The notes under the pieces: generated by a model
What the model saw: only the letters and a program-made list of their open reading frames with translations
Databases searched by the model: none
Told to the model about the DNA's origin: nothing
Assembly: GCA_028718045.1 (NCBI GenBank)
Contig: JAQUMQ010000092.1
Span: forward strand, 1-6,162
Direction of reading: 5' to 3'
Origin: Actinomycetota bacterium
GTDB taxonomy: Bacteria > Actinomycetota > Humimicrobiia > Humimicrobiales > Humimicrobiaceae
DNA length: 6,162 nt
Shown here: positions 1-4,328 of the stretch, piece after piece
Position numbering within the stretch: position 1 is the first letter of the stretch
How the letters are laid out: every line of letters starts with the position of its first letter
Translations under genes and position numbers: made by a program

Positions 1-1
1 T

Positions 2-916
2 ATTTGCGATTGCATCGAAGGTGTTAATAAAAGTGGCTATAACGAAGTGTCGTTCCTCTCTCTTTCAAGCTCTGATTATAAAGATCTCAATTCGCTGATA
101 AACGGCTTTATCAATTCAAAAGGAGATAAAAAAATATCGGTTTCCCTTCCTTCCTTAAGATTTGACAGTTTTACATTAAGTATTGCGGAGACGGTTCAAA
201 GCGGAAGGAAAACAGGTTTGACTTTTGCTCCCGAAGCCGGAACTCAGGTTATGAGGAACATAATCAATAAAAATATTAACGAAGAGGAAATGCTTGAATG
301 TATTAAAATTGCTTTCGAAAAGGGATGGGAAAAAGTAAAATTATATTTCATGATAGGATTTCCTTTTGAAAATGAAAAAGACATTGAGGCAATACCGGAT
401 CTTGTCCATAAAATTATTGGTACGGCCAAAGCTATTTTGCCAAAAAACAAAATCGGCAGACTAAACATAAATCTTAGCATAAACGCATTTTCTCCGAAAC
501 CATTTACGCCGTTTCAATGGGCAGGGCAAGATTCGATAGAAAAGCTTAACCAAAAATTTTTACGGATTAGGCAAAAATTACCAAAAAAATTTGTAACCAT
601 AAGTTGGTCAGATCCAGAAAGAAGCAAGTTAGAATGTGCGCTTGCAAGAGGTAATTTAAAGATCGCAGATGTCATAGAGGAAGCTTTTAAAAATGGCGCC
701 AAATTTGATAACTGGAGTGAATTTTTTGATTTTAAAATCTGGCAGAATGCTTTCAGTAAAAAAGATATAGATATCGACTACTTTACGGAAAGAGAAGCTG
801 ACATACATGAAGTCTTACCATGGGATTTTATTGATATATCCACAAGCAAGGAATTTTTAATAAAAGAGTTCGATAATGCAAAAAGCATAGCTTTAAACAA
901 TGGAAGAAGAAGCTAA
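2..916 (+). CDS. B12-binding/radical SAM family protein (TIGR03960-like), C-terminal part, 5'-truncated by window edge
   Basis: The frame is open to the left edge, and residues before the first possible GTG (position 47) still match the family, so that GTG is internal and the true start lies outside the window. The visible 304 residues are the later part of a radical SAM barrel. Recognisable pieces, in visible numbering, are NEVSFLSLSSSDY (about 14-26), GRKTGLTFAPEAGT (68-81), KLYFMIGFP (113-121), FSPKPFTPFQW (163-173) and LPWDFIDI (272-279). These are typical of TIGR03960 proteins. The CxxxCxxC cluster motif and any B12-binding domain would be upstream and cannot be checked. The reaction is unknown for the family. 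Its constant DUF2344 partner follows with a 17-nt overlap, which suggests coupled translation and a joint function; in many bacteria the two are fused. The protein ends in NNGRRS without the Cys-rich tail that I recall from many relatives. Confidence 0.9.
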   Translation: MCDCIEGVNKSGYNEVSFLSLSSSDYKDLNSLINGFINSKGDKKISVSLPSLRFDSFTLSIAETVQSGRKTGLTFAPEAGTQVMRNIINKNINEEEMLECIKIAFEKGWEKVKLYFMIGFPFENEKDIEAIPDLVHKIIGTAKAILPKNKIGRLNINLSINAFSPKPFTPFQWAGQDSIEKLNQKFLRIRQKLPKKFVTISWSDPERSKLECALARGNLKIADVIEEAFKNGAKFDNWSEFFDFKIWQNAFSKKDIDIDYFTEREADIHEVLPWDFIDISTSKEFLIKEFDNAKSIALNNGRRS

Positions 917-1562
917 AATACGTTTTAAATTTATTAAATTAAAAGAATTTAAATATTTATCTCATCTGGAGACTGTAAGATTTATCGTTATGGCAATTAA
1001 CAGGGCAAAGATAAATGTTAAATACAGCAAAGGTTTTAATCCGAATCCGCGTATCAACTTCAGCTTCCCCATACCTGTGGGGCTTGCAAGTATGGCTGAA
1101 TATTCAGATATAGAAATCACAGAAAGGATAAACGAAGAAGATTTTAAAGACCGGATCAACCTGCAATTAAAAGAGTGCATGAAAGTAGTCGAATCTAAAA
1201 ATGTACTTTCTAAGGTTCCGAGCTTAATGAGCGATATTGCATTTTGCAGCTATTGTTTTAAGTTGGAAAATTTTAAAAAAAACGTTGGAAAAAAAATAAA
1301 GCATGAAATATCGATTCATCCGGAATTTTGCCATTCAATTTACAAGCTGGATTATCATGAAATTGGCGGTTTTGTTGTTAATTTAAGTATAATTGGATAT
1401 ACTAAGACATTAGAAAATAATAAGGTTTTTAAATTTAATGAATTTTTAAAATATTTTAAATATTTGTCAAACAATGAAAGCATTGTGTTTAAAGATTATT
1501 TTAAGGAAGAAGCCTATGTTTTAAGAAAAGGTAATCTTAAAACTCCACTTGATATTGTTTGA
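900..1562 (+). CDS. DUF2344 / TIGR03936 radical SAM-associated protein
   Basis: This 220-residue protein matches the DUF2344 family in its N-terminal half: YLSHLE (19-24), YSKGFNPNPR (42-51) and a PIPVGLASMAEYSDIEI stretch (57-73). The C-terminal half is much less conserved, but the ending LRKGNLKTPLDIV also fits. No membrane segment or signal peptide is seen. Proteins of this family occur next to, or fused with, TIGR03960 radical SAM proteins, commonly near RNase E/G and rplU; the biochemical role is unknown, and an RNA-related role is only an inference from context. The ATG at 900 lies inside the end of the upstream gene. There is no clear Shine-Dalgarno before it, so translational coupling is likely. 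An in-frame TAA at 894-896 shows this is a separate gene, not a fusion broken by a frameshift. Confidence 0.88.
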   Translation: MEEEAKIRFKFIKLKEFKYLSHLETVRFIVMAINRAKINVKYSKGFNPNPRINFSFPIPVGLASMAEYSDIEITERINEEDFKDRINLQLKECMKVVESKNVLSKVPSLMSDIAFCSYCFKLENFKKNVGKKIKHEISIHPEFCHSIYKLDYHEIGGFVVNLSIIGYTKTLENNKVFKFNEFLKYFKYLSNNESIVFKDYFKEEAYVLRKGNLKTPLDIV

Positions 1563-1578
1563 CCTAAGGAGTTTAGGT
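1562..1578 (+). promoter_or_regulatory. Small hairpin presenting the rng Shine-Dalgarno in its loop
   Basis: ACCTAA (1562-1567) is the exact reverse complement of TTAGGT (1573-1578), leaving a 5-nt loop GGAGT. The ribosome-binding sequence AAGGAG (1566-1571) therefore sits partly in the closing stem and mostly in the loop. The TTG start of rng is at 1583, 11 nt after AAGGAG. The first base of the left arm is the last base of the upstream TGA stop. The inverted repeat is directly visible; that it folds or regulates is inference. Confidence 0.4.
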
Positions 1579-1582
1579 AAAA

Positions 1583-3253
1583 TTGAGCAAAGAAATGCTT
1601 GTCAGTTCTGGCGACGGCGAAACACGTGTTGCCATTATTGAAAACGGACAAGTCACAGAGTTATATTTTGACAGAAAGCATAAAAAATCTATTGTTGGTA
1701 ATATTTATGTAGGGAAAGTCGAAAACGTCCTCCCTAGTTTAGATGCCGCTTTCGTAGACATCGGTGAAGAAAAAAACGCTTTCCTATATATCAATGAAGT
1801 CGTGTTGGATATGGACTTCGAGGAAAGCGAAGAAGTACCGAAAAGAATCCAGCATATACTTAAGCCAAACCAACTGGTAGTCGTACAGGTAACCAAAGAT
1901 CCCCTTAAAAGCAAAGGAGCAAGGCTTACCACGTTTATTTCGATACCGGGCAGGTATTTAGTTCTTGCTCCGTACAACGACGGCATAGGCGTATCTAAAA
2001 AGCTAAGCGACAGCGAAAGAGACAACCTAAGACAGATAGCGAAAGAAATAAAACCAAAAGATTGCGGAATAATCGTAAGGACTGCTGCAAAGCTGGCTGA
2101 TAGAAACACACTTAAAAGGGATTTAAAGCAGTTGCTTAAAACATGGGGTTTCATTCAGAGAAAAATTTTAAAATCTCAAAAACCAAGCCTTATAAATGAC
2201 GAGCAGCCGGTAGTTTTAAGATTGCTCAGGGATTTATTTTCTGATGATTTCAAAGCGATTTATGTCGACAGAAAAGAAGTAAGAAAAGAAATTTCAAGAT
2301 ATCTCGGAAATATTGGAATAAGGTTTACGAATATAAATATACATCCCGGACCCGATGACTTATTTGAGGCTTTCAATGTCAATGAAGTTATTGACGGTGC
2401 CATCGAAAGAAAAGTGTGGCTAAAATCCGGCGGATTTATCGTTATCGACAGCGGAGAAGCCCTCACGTCGATCGATGTTAATACGGGAAAGTACACATCC
2501 AATAAAAACGCGTCTGAAACAATTTTGAGAACCAATCTTGAAGCTGCGGAGGTTATTTCAAATCATATGAGACTTCGCGATATAGGAGGGCTCATTGTAA
2601 TAGATTTCATAGACATGTCAAACGAAAAAGACAAACAAAAGGTTCTCGAAAAATTTAAACAGTGCCTGGATAAAGACAAGACAAAAACCGAAATTTTGAA
2701 TTTTTCAAAATTCGGTCTTTTGGAAATGACAAGAAAAAATGTCTCGGACGGAATTCTTGGAACTTTATGCAAGCCATGCCCATGCTGCCAGGGAGCCGGC
2801 TTTGTAAAATCGGAAGAAACTATCAAATATGATATTGAAAGAAAAATAAAAACGCTTTCAATAAAAAATCCAGAAAAAGCTTTCTTTATCAAGTTGAATA
2901 CGGCAATAGCATGCCAGGTTATCGGCCAAGGAGGAAGGAACTTAAAAGCACTGGAAAACTTAACAAGAAAGCATATAATAATCAAAGGCGATGATAATTT
3001 ACCGATGGATGAATTGGTGGTTGTATCTAAAGGAAGCTATAAGGAAGTCGAAGAATCTTCCAAGCCTTTCAGGGAAGGCGATTGCCTTGAATTGTTCATA
3101 GAAGAAACTTACCTGCATAATTCTGAGGATGCTTTGGCAAGAATAGATGGATATATAATTCAGATCATAGGCGGAAAAAGATTAATGGGTAAAAGAGTGA
3201 CTGTTAAGATAAAAACCATATCAAAAACCAGCGCTGTTGCTGAAATTATTTAA
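1583..3253 (+). CDS. rng: Ribonuclease E/G family endoribonuclease
   Basis: This 556-residue protein is an intact RNase E/G-type endonuclease that would cut single-stranded RNA in rRNA maturation and mRNA turnover in the cytoplasm. An S1 domain occupies about residues 38-120, including GNIYVGKVENVLPSLDAAFV. The catalytic core carries the metal ligands D298 (SIDVN) and D341 (IVIDFIDM), 43 residues apart as in E. coli RNase E (D303/D346), and N300 matches N305. The zinc-link motif is C399-P-C-C402. After it come a KH-like stretch with VIGQGGRNL (446-454) and a TRAM-like C-terminal domain (about 498-556). The long disordered scaffold arm of E. coli RNase E is absent. The start is TTG at 1583; the ATG at 1595 is possible but lies far from the Shine-Dalgarno, and MSKEMLVSSG fits the family N-terminus. 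The gene lies 20 nt after the DUF2344 gene, so co-transcription is likely. Confidence 0.95.
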   Translation: MSKEMLVSSGDGETRVAIIENGQVTELYFDRKHKKSIVGNIYVGKVENVLPSLDAAFVDIGEEKNAFLYINEVVLDMDFEESEEVPKRIQHILKPNQLVVVQVTKDPLKSKGARLTTFISIPGRYLVLAPYNDGIGVSKKLSDSERDNLRQIAKEIKPKDCGIIVRTAAKLADRNTLKRDLKQLLKTWGFIQRKILKSQKPSLINDEQPVVLRLLRDLFSDDFKAIYVDRKEVRKEISRYLGNIGIRFTNINIHPGPDDLFEAFNVNEVIDGAIERKVWLKSGGFIVIDSGEALTSIDVNTGKYTSNKNASETILRTNLEAAEVISNHMRLRDIGGLIVIDFIDMSNEKDKQKVLEKFKQCLDKDKTKTEILNFSKFGLLEMTRKNVSDGILGTLCKPCPCCQGAGFVKSEETIKYDIERKIKTLSIKNPEKAFFIKLNTAIACQVIGQGGRNLKALENLTRKHIIIKGDDNLPMDELVVVSKGSYKEVEESSKPFREGDCLELFIEETYLHNSEDALARIDGYIIQIIGGKRLMGKRVTVKIKTISKTSAVAEII

Positions 3254-3316
3254 TTTTGATTTCTTGCAACAAAACTTTAATATTTTTGGTTTTAATTATT
3301 TTTAATTAATTTTGGT

Positions 3317-3346
3317 TTGACTTTAAAAATAATACTGTGTTAATAT
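3317..3346 (+). promoter_or_regulatory. Predicted promoter for rplU-rpmA
   Basis: A TTGACT -35 element (3317-3322) and a TAATAT -10 element (3341-3346) are separated by 18 nt. A TG at 3338-3339, one base before the -10, makes it an extended -10. The -10 matches the consensus at 4 of 6 positions. Transcription would begin near 3353, giving a leader of about 62 nt before rplU. The flanking 3254-3316 is very AT-rich and holds no convincing GC-rich terminator for rng, so read-through from upstream is also possible. Confidence 0.5.
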
Positions 3347-3376
3347 CATCTTTTGTTATTTCATATATTGGTTTCT

Positions 3377-3427
3377 ATGTATATTTTAATTAAATGTTTT
3401 AGAGGAGGCCCAAAATTTACGCGATAA
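3377..3427 (+). other. Possible 16-codon upstream ORF overlapping the rplU start
   Basis: An ATG at 3377 opens a 16-codon frame (MYILIKCFRGGPKFTR) that ends at TAA 3425-3427, ten bases past the rplU ATT codon and in a different frame. It has no good Shine-Dalgarno. A second ATG at 3394, in the rplU frame, is followed by one codon and then TAG (3400-3402). Both are small enough to arise by chance in AT-rich DNA. They matter only because they lie in the leader of a gene with a weak start codon. Confidence 0.12.
3403..3408 (+). promoter_or_regulatory. Perfect Shine-Dalgarno AGGAGG that fixes the rplU ATT start
   Basis: AGGAGG is followed by the 6-nt spacer CCCAAA and then ATT at 3415, where the conserved L21 N-terminus (YAIITSGGRQY) begins. 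The in-frame TAG at 3400-3402 lies just before it, so no start further upstream can be used. The strength and ideal spacing of this site support ATT as the real initiation codon. Confidence 0.85.
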
Positions 3428-3732
3428 TTACAAGCGGGGGTAGACAATATAAAATTAAAGAAAATACTAATATCGTTATCGATCGCATAAACGGCAATGA
3501 AGGCGATAAGGTTAAGCTTACTGATGTAAACTTTTATAGTGACGGCAATAATACCGAAGTCGGGAAACCTGTTCTCGACAATGTGGAAGTCGAAGCAACC
3601 ATAAAAAAACAATTCAGGGGAGATAAGGTTATCGCATATAAATATAAGGCTAAAAAAAGATATCATCGTAAGGTTGGTCATAGACAAAATTTAACTTTGC
3701 TTAGCCTTGAAAAAATAACCGTAAAAAAATGA
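3415..3732 (+). CDS. rplU: 50S ribosomal protein L21, with ATT start codon
   Basis: The 105-residue product is a full-length bL21, a large-subunit protein that binds 23S rRNA. It has the family N-terminus (YAIITSGGRQYKI, 2-14) and the C-terminal signature KKRYHRKVGHRQ (80-91). Translation must start at ATT (3415-3417): an in-frame TAG lies 12 nt upstream, no ATG, GTG or TTG occurs between, and the first internal GTG is codon 57, deep in the protein. A perfect AGGAGG lies 6 nt before the ATT. Gene finders that accept only ATG, GTG and TTG will miss this gene. rpmA follows after 14 nt, the usual L21-L27 pairing. AUU starts are rare; E. coli infC is the known example, where AUU allows IF3 feedback. 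Whether AUU serves control here, or is a base error for ATG, cannot be told from the window. Confidence 0.93.
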   Translation: MYAIITSGGRQYKIKENTNIVIDRINGNEGDKVKLTDVNFYSDGNNTEVGKPVLDNVEVEATIKKQFRGDKVIAYKYKAKKRYHRKVGHRQNLTLLSLEKITVKK

Positions 3733-3746
3733 TTGAAGGATAAAAT

Positions 3747-4004
3747 ATGGCAAGTAAAAAAGGTGTAGGAAGCTCCAGAAATGGCAGAGACAGCAATCCT
3801 AAATATTTAGGGATAAAAATGTTTGGAGGCCAGGAAATAAAAGCGGGCAATATAATAGTAAGACAAAGGGGAACAAAATTCAGGCCCGGAATTAATGTAG
3901 GGATGGGCAAGGATTTTACCTTATTTGCAAAAACAGACGGAGTATTGGAATTCATAAAAAACACTAAAAAAGGTAAGGTCATAAACATTCTGCCCAAGGC
4001 ATAA
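3747..4004 (+). CDS. rpmA: 50S ribosomal protein L27
   Basis: The 85-residue product is bL27, a large-subunit protein whose N-terminal tail reaches toward the peptidyl-transferase centre. Family sequence is clear: GSSRNGRDSNPKYLG (8-22), FGGQ (26-29), IIVRQRGTKFRPG (36-48) and FTLFAKTDG (57-65). The ATG has a good GAAGGA Shine-Dalgarno (3735-3740) with 6-nt spacing. The protein begins MASKKG, directly at the mature form. It lacks the cleaved N-terminal extension of Firmicutes L27, and no Prp protease gene lies between rplU and rpmA; the two absences agree. Residue 3 is Ser where E. coli has His. The gene is probably co-transcribed with rplU. No terminator follows closely; the first strong one is about 260 nt downstream. 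Confidence 0.97.
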   Translation: MASKKGVGSSRNGRDSNPKYLGIKMFGGQEIKAGNIIVRQRGTKFRPGINVGMGKDFTLFAKTDGVLEFIKNTKKGKVINILPKA

Positions 4005-4135
4005 TTGTTTTAGGTCGCTATTATAAAGCTGTAGTCATCAACGATGCTTTTATATTGTTCGAACTTGACTGACATAAAATTTAAGTTAGGTGGTTGCGGT
4101 TAAAATTATGGCATTCGAGTAAGGTATAAAAATAG

Positions 4136-4170
4136 TTTTAAGATATAAGATATTTTAAGATATAAGATAT
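4136..4170 (+). repeat. Two-copy 17-bp perfect tandem repeat
   Basis: TTTTAAGATATAAGATA occurs at 4136-4152 and again, identically and head to tail, at 4153-4169, with one more matching base at 4170. Each copy contains the heptamer AAGATAT twice, giving four copies at 4140, 4147, 4157 and 4164. It is noncoding. Low complexity makes slippage the simplest origin. Confidence 0.85.
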
Positions 4171-4174
4171 ATAC

Positions 4175-4186
4175 AATATCGATATT
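4175..4186. repeat. 12-bp perfect palindrome with an alternative hairpin partner
   Basis: AATATCGATATT is its own reverse complement. Its right half also belongs to CGATATTT (4180-4187), which can pair with AAATATCG (4200-4207) across a 12-nt loop. Such a site could bind a dimeric protein or fold in RNA, but AT-rich palindromes also arise by chance. Confidence 0.5.
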
Positions 4187-4264
4187 TAAAATAAAATTAA
4201 AATATCGTTGGATTTGTATATTAATAGATAGCGGTATTTATATTAAGTTCAAAGGTTTAATTTG

Positions 4265-4296
4265 AAATCTGGCTGAAAACCAAAGCCAGATTTTTT
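4265..4296 (+). terminator. Rho-independent terminator upstream of obg
   Basis: AAATCTGGCT (4265-4274) is an exact inverted match to AGCCAGATTT (4284-4293), forming a 10-bp stem with a 9-nt loop. A run of six T begins within the right arm (4291-4296), followed by GTTT. This is the only strong intrinsic terminator in the window. It would end transcription from rplU-rpmA, or from an RNA made in the intergenic region, just before obg. The left flank is not T-rich enough to call it clearly bidirectional. Confidence 0.9.
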
Positions 4297-4310
4297 GTTT
4301 GCATTGCTAA

Positions 4311-4319
4311 TGTTATAAT
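4311..4319 (+). promoter_or_regulatory. Consensus extended -10 promoter of obg, predicting a leaderless mRNA
   Basis: TGTTATAAT is a perfect TG-N-TATAAT extended -10 element, with the hexamer at 4314-4319. The predicted start of transcription is A4326, only 3 nt before the obg ATG at 4329. No Shine-Dalgarno precedes that ATG. The -35 position at normal spacing falls in the T-tract of the terminator (4291-4297), so no good -35 box exists; extended -10 promoters need it less. Confidence 0.7.
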
Positions 4320-4328
4320 AGTTTAATC

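Larger units (their letters stand above)
4005..4264 (+). other. Noncoding AT-rich stretch between rpmA and the pre-obg terminator
   Basis: I see no credible gene on either strand in these 260 nt. The stretch holds a two-copy 17-bp tandem repeat (4136-4169), a 12-bp palindrome (4175-4186) and a possible 8-bp AT-rich hairpin (CGATATTT 4180-4187 with AAATATCG 4200-4207). It may be a long 3' untranslated region of rplU-rpmA ending at the terminator at 4265-4296, or it may encode a small RNA. I found no promoter good enough to choose. Confidence 0.6.

Noticed and set aside
880..930. The radical SAM and DUF2344 genes as one fused gene broken by a frameshift
   Set aside because: The DUF2344 frame has its own TAA at 894-896 just before its ATG, and both proteins have complete, sensible ends; split forms are common.
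1705..2154. A 149-codon open frame on the minus strand inside rng
   Set aside because: It lies opposite the well-conserved S1 and catalytic regions of the RNase, has a Ser/Leu-rich shadow composition, and shows no family features. Other minus-strand frames were rejected for the same reason.
3394..3417. rplU could start at ATG 3394 if the in-frame TAG were read as an amino acid
   Set aside because: It would add residues before the conserved L21 start and put the perfect AGGAGG inside the gene. Another gene here (obg) ends normally in TAG, so recoding is unlikely.
4045..4075. GTTCGAAC (4057-4064) resembles a tRNA T-loop
   Set aside because: No flanking T-stem, acceptor stem, anticodon arm or CCA end can be assembled around it; it is a short chance palindrome.
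4065..4093. TTGACT (4065-4070) as the -35 of a promoter for a small RNA
   Set aside because: No acceptable -10 lies 15-19 nt downstream; the nearest TATA-like sequence (4125-4130) is far too distant.
4136..4170. The tandem repeat as the start of a CRISPR array or plasmid iteron set
   Set aside because: Only two copies exist with no spacers, the unit is low-complexity, and no cas or replication gene is near.
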